Assembly: GCA_036250195.1 (NCBI GenBank)
Contig: JAVHZZ010000010.1
Location: forward strand, 111,403,869 to 111,467,868
Length of the DNA: 64,000 bases
Source of the DNA: Mixophyes australis
Taxonomy: Eukaryota > Chordata > Amphibia > Anura > Limnodynastidae
Direction: 5' to 3'
The notes under the pieces were generated by a model. That model saw nothing but the letters and a program-made list of their open reading frames with translations. It did no database searches and was not told where the DNA came from. The first letter of the stretch is position 1; each line of letters starts with the position of its first letter. The position numbers were made by a program, and so were the translations under genes. This document shows positions 1 through 64,000 of this stretch, piece by piece.

Positions 1-73
1 CTGTATAAATGATTAATGAGTAATCTTATTACACTGTTCTGCGACACCAGCTGGACTTGAATGGACATTTTAT

Positions 74-210
74 TGTGTGTGTGTGTGTGTGTGTGAGGGA
101 ATTTAGATTGTAAGCCCCAATGGGGCAGGGACTGATGTGAGTGAGTTCTCTGTACAGCTCTGCGGAACTAGTGGCGCTATATAAAATATTGATTATGATG
201 ATGATTGTAG
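74..210 (+). repeat. SINE 3' end after a TG tract
   Basis: A TG microsatellite is followed by ATTGTAAGCCCCAATGGGGC, AGGGACTGATGTGAGTGAGT and a GTGGCGCTATATAAA...GATGATGATG tail. This matches the 3' half of the fuller SINE at 16256-16662. Confidence 0.8.
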
Positions 211-859
211 TCCTAAGGAATGGGGGTCTAGGATCCCCCAGAATAATGAAACGTTCCCGGAGTCTGAGGTGAATAAAAATCCTGATATTGCAGAAGAAAT
301 GAGAGGTAGAACCTCCATTGTGATCACAACAATATTAATATTTATTTATGGTGATTTCTGTCCATGATCCCCCAGACGATAAAATTAATTTCGTTCGTAA
401 TTATTCTCCTGCTCTTTGCGGCTGAACAGGGCAGTGATGGCAAATACTAGCCCTGGGGGGTCAAGAAGACTCAGCAGCCTATTAGGAACACTTTAAAGGA
501 AAAAAATTCTGGTGTCTTAGTGACACAGCTCAAGGTAGCCCAATATGGGACTAACCCAGGGGGCATGGGCCGCCCTGCCCCCAGCCCTCCTGCCCCGGGG
601 CTGAATAACAGTCAGTGTATTCTCCTGTCCGCTGGGGACGAGTTTTCTGGCATCGTGTGAAGGTGACGCAGGACTCATATGTGCGAATCACAAGGCGCAG
701 GAAGAAGAGGGAGATTAAGAGTCCATTTAATACATAGAGAAGAACCCTAGATCCACCTAAAACAGGAGTTTAGGGCTTCCTCCTATGTAACAAAGCCCCC
801 AGGTGGTGACGACTGCTGCAGAGGGGCTCCTGTGAAATCTTCCATATGGCCAGGTCTTG
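211..859. other. Intergenic, nothing recognised
   Basis: Unique-looking sequence with no open frame of note, no RNA gene and no repeat that I could place. Confidence 0.5.
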
Positions 860-1862
860 ATAAAGAGACCCCAAAATACCAAACCCGCGGTCAGGTCAAG
901 CGTCTTATTTCTGTTAGTTGCATTTAGAATCCAAGTCCTCCGCTCATCTCATCATTGTGATGGCAGCAATGCACAGACTGCAGACTGTCGCTTCCAACTC
1001 CGTAACATTGCCCGCATCCGTCCTTTCCTCTCTCAAGATGCCACCAAAACTGTTATCCATGCTCTCATCATCTCCCGCCTCGACTACTGCAATCTCCTCC
1101 TTACTGGCCTCCCCTGCTCCCACCTCGCCACCCTCCGCTCTATACTCAATGCGGCTGCGAGACTCATCTTCCTCTCACGCCGCTCCTCCTCTGCCTCCCC
1201 TCTCTGTCTCGCCTTACACTGGCTCCCCTTCCCCTACAGAATCCTCTTCAAACTCCTCACCACCACTTACAAGGCTCTCTCCCAGTCTACTGCCCCTTAT
1301 ATCTCCAACCTCCTCTCCATTCATACTCCCGCCCGCTCCCTGCGCTCGGCCAATGATCGCCGCCTCTCCTCCACTCTGATCACCTCTTCCCACTCCAGAA
1401 TACAGGACTTCTCCCGTGCTGCCCCCCTTCACTGGAATGACCTCCCTCGCTCCATCCGTCTCTCTCCTACTCTGTGCTCCTTCAAGCGGGCACTTAAAAC
1501 TCACCTGTTCCTTTAGGCCTACCAACCATCCACTTAACCTCTCTCCTCTTCTGCTTCTCCCCTGCCCCCTTTCTCTCTCCCCGTTGCTTCACTGGCTCCT
1601 CTTGTGCCTGGTCTGTTTACCCTCCCTTAGGATGTAAGCTCGTATGAGCAGGGCCCCCTCCCCTCCTGTCTCCATACCTGTTCTTCCGCTCCGTCTTTAC
1701 TGCATCTACCTGCCTGGAGTTTCTGAAGTATTAGTACTTTGTGTTTATTATTCTGTACTGTTTCACCCTGTATAGTCTACTGTTTGTACCATGTACGGCG
1801 CTGCGGAAACCTTGTGGCGCCTAACAAATAAACGATAATAATAATAATAATAATAATAATGT
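860..1862 (+). mobile_element. CR1/L2-clade LINE, 5'-truncated, with end of reverse-transcriptase ORF
   Basis: An uninterrupted frame to a TAG at about 1516 encodes the C-terminal part of a LINE ORF2: RNIARIRPFLSQDATKTVIH, SRLDYCNLLLTGLP, NAAARLIF, LHWLPFPYRILFKLLTTTYK, APLHWNDLPRSIR and FKRALKTHLFL. These are hallmarks of the CR1/L2 C-terminal region. A 3' UTR follows with ATGTAAGCTCGTATGAGCAG and TACGGCGCTGCGGAAACC, ending in an (AAT)n tail. The 5' limit is uncertain. It is a dead fragment: the catalytic RT core and endonuclease are absent. Confidence 0.85.
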
Positions 1863-2001
1863 TGTGTTATGGTGGAGGGGACAGAGATTGTGTCTCCCCA
1901 ACATTAATATTGTCGTCTTTCTCCCATGAGGCAGATTCCGGCCACCAATGCACAGGACTTAGATGTACTGTAATGAAGCTAAGGTCTGTACAGCAGATAT
2001 A

Positions 2002-2683
2002 GGGGCATATTTATGAAAGGACGGTAGGGGACTTACCGTGAAATTAAGGTCCCACAGTGTCCTCCGGATATTTATGAAAGGTGCATCCAGCAGATATCAT
2101 GGATATATCATGGATATCTGCTGCCTTGCATTCCTCTTCGTTTTTGGGAGCAGTCACCATTCTACAGTATGGTGACTGCTCCCAGCTCAAATCTAACAAG
2201 TTTCGAAAAAACATTTTGTTCGGGAAATTGTCATGTTAATGTATCAGCTGAAGCTGAAGCTGCCGTACATTATCATAATTGAAGAAATCCACTGCTGTCA
2301 GCTCTGCTCCGGAGAGCAGAGCTGGACAGCGCATGTGTGGAGGGATCACATGATCCCTCCCTGTCACTGATCACATGATCCCTCCCTGTCACTCACCGCT
2401 CTATCGTTGCAGAGACAGAGAGGGGATCTGTGTGCGCATGTCCAGTTCTTGGAACTGCACATGCGCAATTGAAGAATGAATAGAACGAGGAGAAGATCCG
2501 GAGACAGCGCTTCCGAAGAGGGGGGTAAGTATGATTTTTTTTATCACAGAAACAGCAGTTTTTAGGAACTGTTGTTTCTGTGATCTCTTGTTCATAAATT
2601 TGAGAAATAGTTCAATCCTTATTCATGCGATAAGGATTGATAACTATTTCGCCACTTTTGCCGAACATTGATAAATGTGCCCC
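2002..2683 (+). mobile_element. TIR element copy 1 (non-autonomous DNA transposon)
   Basis: Terminal inverted repeats GGGGCATATTTAT and ATAAATGTGCCCC, flanked by a 3-bp repeat ATA. No coding capacity. The interior has the block AGCAGATATCATGGATATCTG, an inverted CAGCTCTGCTC...GAGCAGAGCTG hairpin and near the right end a CAATCCTTA...TAAGGATTG hairpin. Related copies are at 3123-3770 (inverted) and 40078-40709. Confidence 0.8.
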
Positions 2684-3122
2684 ATAGATCGCTGTGACCG
2701 GCATTTAGGGGCTGATCTTATACTGACTTTGTGGCCACTTGTACGTCTTAGAGTAGAGGGTACAGACGTCGGGGTCTCTATCTGCGATCAGACATAAACC
2801 TGCAGAAAACAGCTGTATCCCTGGAGGATGACCCTCGTACAATATAATAAGGGGTTAATGCAGGAGAGATCGGAGAAGCTGCAGACGTGGATACCGCAGT
2901 CCGTATAGAGTTCCTGCGATGTTAGTGATTTATGAAGCAGCGCAACTAATCGCTTCTATCTGCAATCTAGCGTCATCTCAGGATGGCGTTATCTTACCTG
3001 TCCCTGCTGGATCCAGTGAGGCCGTAAAGGCTCCGTATGATCCCCGCGGGGTCAGATCACTAAGCGCATGTGTGGACTGTAGCCGCAAATGTGCTTTTCA
3101 CTTTACAACATTAGCCGACAAT
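2684..3122. other. Spacer between two TIR elements
   Basis: 439 bp of unremarkable sequence separating two inverted copies of the same element. No gene or repeat was identified. Confidence 0.5.
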
Positions 3123-3770
3123 GGGGCACATTTATCAATATTCACATAAAGTGAAAAGTAGTTTTCAATCCTTATCGCAATGATAAGGATTGAACTACTT
3201 CTCACATTTATGTACAGCCGTGCACAGAAACAGCAGTTCCGAAAAACTGCTGTTTCTGTGATGTACAAAATCATACTTACCCCCCTCTTCGGAAGCGCTG
3301 TCTCCAGGTCTCCTCCTTCTTTTCATTCTTCAATTGCGCATGTCCAGTTCCAAGAACTGCACATGCGCACACAGATCCCCTCTCTGTCTCTGCAACGATA
3401 GTTGCAGAGAGAGCGCGCTGAGTGACAGGGAGGGATCATGTGATCCCTCCACACATGCGCTGTCCAGCTCTGCTCTTCGGAGCACAGCTGACAGCATTAG
3501 ATTTCTTCAATTAGGATGATGTACGCCAGCTGCAGCTGGTACATTAACATGACAAGTTCCCGAAAAAAATGTTTTTTCGGGACTTGTTAGATTGCGGCCA
3601 GGAGCAGTCACCATTCTGTTAAATGGTGACTGCTCCCAAAAACGAAGAGGAATGCAAAGCAGCAGATATCCATGATATCTACTGCGATGCCCCCTTAATA
3701 AATTTGCGGAGGACAGGAGGCACCTTAATGACCCGTTAAAAGCACTGTCGTGCTTTCTTAAATATGCCCC
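3123..3770 (-). mobile_element. TIR element copy 2, inverted
   Basis: Starts GGGGCACATTTATCAATATT and ends TTAAATATGCCCC, flanked by AAT on both sides (3-bp target duplication). Same interior as copy 1 but in opposite orientation, including the CAATCCTTATC...GATAAGGATTG hairpin near 3167-3193. Confidence 0.8.
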
Positions 3771-5419
3771 AATGTTAGGAGGAGGGGTCTCCCCAGAGCC
3801 CCGGCGTGATAAATAGCAGCCCTGCTGCATTATGTAACGTTGCGTTGTGCAGTGTTACCGTTGCACGTTAGTGAAAAGACTACATTGTATTATTATATGG
3901 ATTCAATGCTATAACATAGATGTTGTCTTATTATATGTTTGTGGTGCTATAACACATGTGGTGTGTTGTAGGCTGATTATGTTTACAAACCATTAAAATA
4001 GACAAATTATTAATTTTCTAAATTCTCCAATATTGATACAATCACACCCATATAATACAAGGAGATGCCTGTGATGGCCCCTCGGGGCCCCTCCACCAGG
4101 GGACGAGGTCTCCTCTGTTTATTCCTAAGAAATGAGACTTCTTATCGGCGCTGACCCTGACTTCCTGCGCTCAGAGGTTTCGGGTAATTAGTTTTTCCAG
4201 CGTCCTCTTCCCGTCTCCCTGAGGAAATAAATGGTTACATGTTTATTCTGTGAGGTCAGGGGGCAGATTGATGGGTACTTAGGAATAAGATGAGGTCGGT
4301 GCATCTAGTGGATGTTTCCCTGGATGAGGCTGATTCTAAGAGACAATTACAGGGGTCTGAGTCTGAGTCATCTCCGTTACTGATAGATTGTTCCAGGATT
4401 CCTGCGCGGTTCGTCCTTAGTCCGGCTCACAGATAATGACTCATAAATCTATTTATAACTTCATTTATCTCATATACAAGCTGGATGTTTGAATAAGGTA
4501 ATGAATGTTGTCTTTGCTGATGGAAACTCTTTAATCAGTTATATAATTTGTATCCTTCCCTTATATTCTAGAAAACGATTGGCGGATACACTAATTATTA
4601 TCTCAATGCGCTGGGATCCGTCACCAGGGGCTATTTATCATGGACAGCGGTAACGCAGGTACCGTCGCCCTCCTCCGACTATCTCAGCCGGGGGCTTGGG
4701 GAAGATAAAGCATTTGTTCCCTTGTTTTTTAAATTTTACTGATGAAATATCCCAGTGACCTCTCCGTGGCCGTCACTAATATAGAGAGATCCGGTGGGGG
4801 GAGGGGCAGCAGCTGTAACCCGGAGCAACCAGCAAGATCCTTATTTCAGCTAGAATCTGATTGGTTGATATTTGTAACACTTCTCTCATAAATAGTTTTA
4901 TATAATAATCGCTGACTGTACAGACAGGTTCTGTATCTCATGACAATCTACTATACGACTCATCTCCTATTATCTCCCAGATATAAACACTCTGCAGCTT
5001 TTATATAACAAAGAGACGTGTGGCTTTGTACATACATGTATCATGTAACATGACCGCGCGGATGTGTTGAGTACAAGCATGAACTGAGTCAGACAAGAAG
5101 TAACATGTCTGTGAAGCCGGCAGTGTATACTGCACTGATATAGTTACCACCTGTCAGAGAGCGACAGACAGATATATAGATGTCAGATGGAATGTGCAGA
5201 GTCCTCGGGGGTCACACAAGTGTCCAGCACTCGGCTACAAATAGAGATCACGCTGCACCACCCTAATTATACTGAGAATCCCACAAGAACTGTGTACACA
5301 CAATGTTTCCCATCACTAAAATGACGCTGACATTAAATTAAGCCGCCACCAGTTATAAGAGTTCTAGTTATGAAAGTGAGATAAGTCCTAAATCCTGTGA
5401 AACTAGGAGCGTTGCGGGG
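3771..5419. other. Intergenic, mostly unique, with a degraded repeat
   Basis: No gene seen. Around 4800-4880 is a block, AACCCGGAGCAACCAGCAAG followed by GAATCTGATTGGTTG. A related block occurs at about 10790-10850 (ACCCATAGCAACCAGCC...CTGATTGGCTGC), so both are probably fragments of one dispersed repeat. Confidence 0.5.
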
Positions 5420-8400
5420 TTGGGTCTGTATGATGTCACCTGGGAGGAGCTCAGTCTGTATGATGTCACCTGGGAGGAGCTGGGTCTGTATGATGTCACC
5501 TGGGAGGAGCCGGGTCTGTATGATGTCACCTGGGAGGAGCTGGGTCTGTATGATGTCACCTGTGAGGAGCCGGGTCTGTATGATGTCACCTGTGAGGAGC
5601 TGGGTCTGTATGATGTCACCTGTGAGGAGCTGGGTCTGTATGATGTCACCTGTGAGGAGCTGTCTGTATGATGTCACCAGTGAGGAGCTGGGTCTGTATG
5701 ATGTCACCTGTGAGGAGCTGGTCTGTATGATGTCACCTGTGAGGAGCTGGGTCTGTATGATGTCACCTGTGAGGAGCTGGGTCTGTATGATGTCACCTGT
5801 GAGGAGCTCAGTCTGTATGATGTCACCTGGGAGGAGCTGGTCTGTATGATGTCACCTGGGAGGAGCTGGGTCTGTATGATGTCACCTGTGAGGAGCTGGG
5901 TCTGTATGATGTCACCTGTGAGGAGCTGGGTCTGTATGATGTCACCTGTCAGCTCAGTCTGTATGATGTCACCTGTGAGGAGCTGGGTCTGTATGATGTC
6001 ACCAGTGAGGAGCTGGGTCTGTACGATGTCACCTGTGAGGAGCTGTCTGTATGATGTCACCTGTGAGGAGCTGGTCTGTATGATGTCACCTGGGAGGAGC
6101 TCAGTCTGTATGATGTCACCTGTGAGGAGCTGGGTCTGTATGATGTCACCTGTGAGGAGCTGGGTCTGTATGATGTCACCTGTGAGGAGCTGGTCTGTAT
6201 GATGTCACCTGTGAGGAGCTGGGTCTGTATGATGTCACCTGTGAGGAGCTGGGTCTGTATGATGTCACCAGTGAGGAGCTGTCTGTATGATGTCACCTGG
6301 GAGGAGCTGGTCTGTATGATGTCACCTGTGAGGAGCTGGGTCTGTATGATGTCACCTGTGAGGAGCTGGGTCTGTATGATGTCACCTGTGAGGAGCTGGT
6401 CTGTATGATGTCACCTGTGAGGAACTGGGTCTGTATGATGTCACCTGGGAGGAGCTGGGTCTGTATGATGTCACCTGTGAGGAGCTCAGTCTGTATGATG
6501 TCACCTGGGAGGAGCTGGTCTGTATGATGTCACCTGTGAGGAGCTGGGTCTGTATGATGTCACCTGGGAGGAGCTGGGTCTGTATGATGTCACCTGTGAG
6601 GAGCTGGGTCTGTATGATGTCACCTGTGAGGAGCTGGTCTGTATGATGTCACCTGTGAGGAGCTGGGTCTGTATGATGTCACCTGTGAGGAGCTCAGTCT
6701 GTATGATGTCACCTGGGAGGAGCTGGGTCTGTATGATGTCACCTGTGAGGAGCTGGGTCTGTATGATGTCACCTGTGAGGAGCTCAGTCTGTATGATGTC
6801 ACCTGTGAGGAGCTGGGTCTGTATGATGTCACCTGTGAGGAGCTGGGTCTGTATGATGTCACCTGTCAGCTCAGTCTGTATGATGTCACCTGTGAGGAGC
6901 TGGGTCTGTATGATGTCACCAGTGAGGAGCTGGGTCTGTACGATGTCACCTGTGAGGAGCTGTCTGTATGATGTCACCTGTGAGGAGCTGTCTGTATGAT
7001 GTCACCTGTGAGGAGCTGGGTCTGTACGATGTCACCTGTGAGGAGCTGTCTGTATGATGTCACCTGTGAGGAGCTCAGTCTGTATGATGTCACCTGTGAG
7101 GAGCTGGGTCTGTATGATGTCACCAGTGAGGAGCTGGGTCTGTATGATGTCATCTGGGAGGAGCTCAGTCTGTATGATGTCACCTGTGAGGAGCTGGGTC
7201 TGTATGATGTCACCAGTGAGGAGCTGGGTCTGTATGATGTCACCTGGGAGGAGCTGGGTCTGTATGATGTCACCAGTGAGGAGCTGTCTGTATGATGTCA
7301 CCAGTGAGGAGCTGGGTCTGTATGATGTCACCTGTGAGGAGCTGTCTGTATGATGTCACCTGTGAGGAGCTGTCTGTATGATGTCACCTGTGAGGAGCTC
7401 AGTCTGTATGATGTCACCTGTGAGGAGCTGGGTCTGTATGATGTCACCAGTGAGGAGCTGTCTGTATGATGTCACCAGTGAGGAGCTGGGTCTGTATGAT
7501 GTCACCTGTGAGGAGCTGTCTGTATGATGTCACCTGTGAGGAGCTCAGTCTGTATGATGTCATCTGGGAGGAGCTCAGTCTGTATGATGTCACCTGTGAG
7601 GAGCTGGGTCTGTATGATGTCACCTGTGAGGAGCTGGGTCTGTATGATGTCACCAGTGAGGAGCTGTCTGTATGATGTCACCAGTGAGGAGCTGTCTGTA
7701 TGATGTCACCTGTGAGGAGCTGGGTCTGTATGATGTCACCTGGGAGGAGCTGTCTGTATGATGTCACCTGGGAGGAGCTCAGTCTGTATGATGTCACCAG
7801 TGAGGAGCTCAGTCTGTATGATGTCACCAGTGAGGAGCTCAGTCTGTATGATGTCACCTGTGAGGAGCTGTCTGTATGATGTCACCTGGGAGGAGCTCAG
7901 TCTGTATGATGTCACCTGTGAGGAGCTGGGTCTGTATGATGTCACCTGGGAGGAGCTCAGTCTGTATGATGTCACCTGTGAGCTCAGTCTGTATGATGTC
8001 ACCTGTGAGGAGCTGTCTGTATGATGTCACCAGTGAGGAGCTGTCTGTATGATGTCACCTGGGAGGAGCTGGGTCTGTATGATGTCACCTGGGAGGAGCT
8101 GTCTGTATGATGTCACCAGTGAGGAGCTCAGTCTGTATGATGTCACCTGTGAGGAGCTGTCTGTATGATGTCACCTGTGAGGAGCTGTCTGTATGATGTC
8201 ACCTGGGAGGAGCTGGGTCTGTATGATGTCACCAGTGAGGAGCTGTCTGTATGATGTCACCTGGGAGGAGCTGGGTCTGTATGATGTCACCTGTGAGGAG
8301 CTGGGTCTGTATGATGTCACCAGTGAGGAGCTCAGTCTGTATGATGTCACCTGGGAGGAGCTGGGTCTGTATGATCTCACCTGGGAGGAGCTGTCTGTAT

Positions 8401-8489
8401 GATGTCACCTGTCAGCTCAGTCTGTATGATGTCACCTGGGAGGAGCTGGGTCTGTATGATGTCACCTGTGAGGAGCTGGTCTGTATGAT
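5420..8489 (+). repeat. 3.07-kb minisatellite, about 30-bp unit
   Basis: About 100 tandem units, consensus of the type GGGTCTGTATGATGTCACCT then GTGAGGAGCT. Length variants of 26-30 bp and recurring variants (TGG/TGT/CAG before GAGGAG; CAGTCT for GGGTCT) are interspersed. A block at 5944-6060, which carries two rare variants (CTGTCAGCTCAG and GTACGATG), recurs at 6861-6977, showing a higher-order duplication with a 917-bp offset. It lies about 0.8-3.8 kb downstream of the ABCC8 poly(A) site. Confidence 0.97.
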
Positions 8490-9261
8490 CAGTTGATATG
8501 TACCGTGTAGGACTACTGCCCATTACTGATCTTATCAGCAGCTCCCTCAGTTGTGTTTGAGAGCCCTCCTCACCCCCTTTTGTGATCATTGTCATATTTA
8601 CAGTAAAGTGAATAATGTGGCCTAAATCTGTAATAATTAAGACTGTATGCTGGGCAATCCCCACACATGAATCTGATTGGATAAATGACAGCCTAGCGAC
8701 CGGCTACCCAGGTAAATAGATTGTGTTTCTCTGTATTTGTCCTGTACGATTAGTTATACTGACCGGCACATATGGAAGAGACTGAGATTAATAAATATCA
8801 CACGAGGCTCCTGGATTCCTGGAACCCCGTTAGGGTTATATTAGGGGTCACAGAAATGTTAGGTAGACGGTGATTAAGGGATCTGCTGCTGCGCAAGGTA
8901 ATAACTCATAATATGTAACAATAAGAGATCTGTTCCAGCAATCTCACCTAATCTGTGTGTTAAAGGAGAACCCCCCCCCCCCCCTGCTGGGGGACCGGGT
9001 TATTCATATTAAATAAGCATTCCTTACCCATAATGCTCGCTGCCTATGTGTTTGTAGTGTAACTATAAGACCCCCCCCCCCCCCCCTCCGAGTGTCTGAA
9101 CTGGTCTCGGCTCCAGATATCATAATGTGCTTGGTGGGGGGGGGCAGATTTATATAAGTATTCTATGTATTTATATATATGTCTTGTTACAGAGGCTTAA
9201 CCCTTTATAAGAACTGGCTGAGGATATATTACTTACACATATTAGACACCACCTGTGTGTA
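8490..9261. other. Intergenic 3' flank with homopolymer runs
   Basis: No gene found. It has poly-C runs near 8971-8984 and 9071-9086 and a G run near 9136. KCNJ11 is not present here. Confidence 0.6.
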
Positions 9262-9389
9262 ACTTGAAAAATCAGGAAAAGATCTTTATTATGAAACAAT
9301 TAAGATAATTATTTTATTTACACATTATTTACACAATTAAAAAACTAGTTGATTGGTGAATTGCACTTCTGGAAGGTGAACGTGTCTCA
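9262..9389 (-). other. ABCC8: ABCC8 3' UTR (short)
   Basis: AT-rich stretch between the TAG stop and a canonical polyadenylation signal about 100 nt downstream. The cleavage site is estimated at roughly 9262-9272, where the minus strand becomes GT-rich. No alternative signal was examined in detail. Confidence 0.7.
9285..9290 (-). promoter_or_regulatory. ABCC8: Polyadenylation signal AATAAA of ABCC8
   Basis: Minus-strand AATAAA (plus strand TTTATT) about 100 nt after the stop codon, followed downstream on the minus strand by TGTGTCTAATATGTG, a plausible GU-rich element. Confidence 0.8.
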
Positions 9390-63327
<53,938 letters not shown>

Positions 63328-64000
63328 CTGAGAAACAGACGTCACAGTAACCAATCAGGAGCCAGACAGCAGAATAATAAAACACAAGAGGGATAATGTC
63401 TATACAATGTATCAATAAAACTGTATTCTATGATACAATCTGATCTGTGACTGGATATCTATAGGATGGTAGTATTATGTATAATAATTATCTGCGACTA
63501 GATGTCTGTATAATGGTAATATTATATATAATGCACAAGTATTAAAAGTATGTGTATAAACAATATCTGTATAATCGTTAAATTCTGATGCAATCCAAAT
63601 ATTCTTTAGAAAAACCTGTGTTTTATAAGGAATAACAAAACTTTTACTGTATTGTTTATATCAATAAGAAGTCACATCGGAGGCCTATAATATCCTTATA
63701 ATTTACAGATGGGAGCGCATTATCCCATATAACATAGGAAAGCTCCTGTGTGTGATACCTATCCGTTATAATTCTGTGTGCACACAAATCATCTATATTC
63801 CTTCTTGTTACATTTTATACATTTATTATGGATTTCATGGAAGAATCCTTGTAGAACACATTTATAATCATTTACAAAGCACAGCGCAGCCTCGTGTCAG
63901 GGACATCACTGCGTCAGCGCTGTGTATTCCCTGTGCAGCCATTATTATACGGAAGTGAGTGTATAATGGGATATAACGGAACATACCGCACTGTCCGTAT
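63328..64000. other. Intron 4, partial
   Basis: AT-rich sequence running off the window. No exon 4 was found, which is expected to lie above 64000. Confidence 0.6.

Noticed and set aside
857..1516. 219-codon ORF as a host gene
   Set aside because: Motifs such as SRLDYCN, LHWLP and FKRALKTHLF identify the C-terminus of a CR1/L2 LINE ORF2, followed by the LINE 3' UTR and AAT tail.
5333..8496. Many open frames with MTSYRPSSSQV or MMSPVRSWVC repeats
   Set aside because: Translations of the 30-bp array in several frames and on both strands.
1..9264. KCNJ11 coding sequence
   Set aside because: No Kir-type frame of about 390 codons or GFG selectivity-filter context found on either strand.

Overview
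The window is vertebrate nuclear DNA, most likely from an amphibian (probably a frog). The class is inferred from the mix of CR1/L2-type LINE ends, tRNA-derived SINEs, hAT and foldback elements and the very heavy minisatellite load; I cannot name the species. It holds one recognisable protein gene, ABCC8 (sulfonylurea receptor SUR1, the regulatory subunit of the ATP-sensitive K+ channel), on the minus strand. I reconstructed 35 coding exons between 63327 and 9390. Every junction has AG/GT splice sites, all phases agree, and together they give 4158 nt (1385 codons plus a TAG stop). Counting back from the last exon, these correspond to exons 5-39 of the 39-exon vertebrate gene. Exons 1-4 (TMD0) and the promoter lie beyond position 64000.

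Layout from low to high coordinates. 1-9264 is the 3' flank: a SINE end, a CR1/L2 LINE 3' end (about 860-1862), two copies of a roughly 650-bp terminal-inverted-repeat element (2002-2683 and 3123-3770), then a 3-kb 30-bp minisatellite (5420-8489). KCNJ11, the usual downstream neighbour of ABCC8, is not seen here. 9265-9537 is the 3' UTR and last exon. 9528-63084 is exons and introns. The introns hold about twenty separate tandem arrays (roughly 19 kb of tandem repeat in the window by my spans), LINE and SINE fragments, two hAT elements with clean 8-bp target duplications, a 460-bp perfect-symmetry foldback, and a 1-kb retro-insertion that starts with a hammerhead-ribozyme-like fold.

The protein is a complete ABCC core from the L0 lasso to the C-terminus. 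It has TMD1, NBD1 (Walker [10 protein letters not shown], signature LSGGQ, Asp in place of the catalytic Glu), an acidic linker, TMD2 and NBD2 (Walker [10 protein letters not shown], degenerate signature FSVGQ, catalytic Glu present in MDEATAS). The RKR endoplasmic-reticulum retention motif is kept. It therefore looks like an intact, expressed channel subunit.

The most unusual features concern repeats touching splice sites. The last exon's acceptor plus its first 21 coding bases have been amplified into a 13-copy minisatellite. Exon 24 sits between two 2.5-2.7-kb arrays. A 24-bp array begins about 8 bp past the exon 33 donor. The exon 10 acceptor tract appears to be the tail of a SINE. A foldback element ends about 45 bp from exon 19 and carries, in each arm, a CRE octamer, an ATG and a consensus splice donor.
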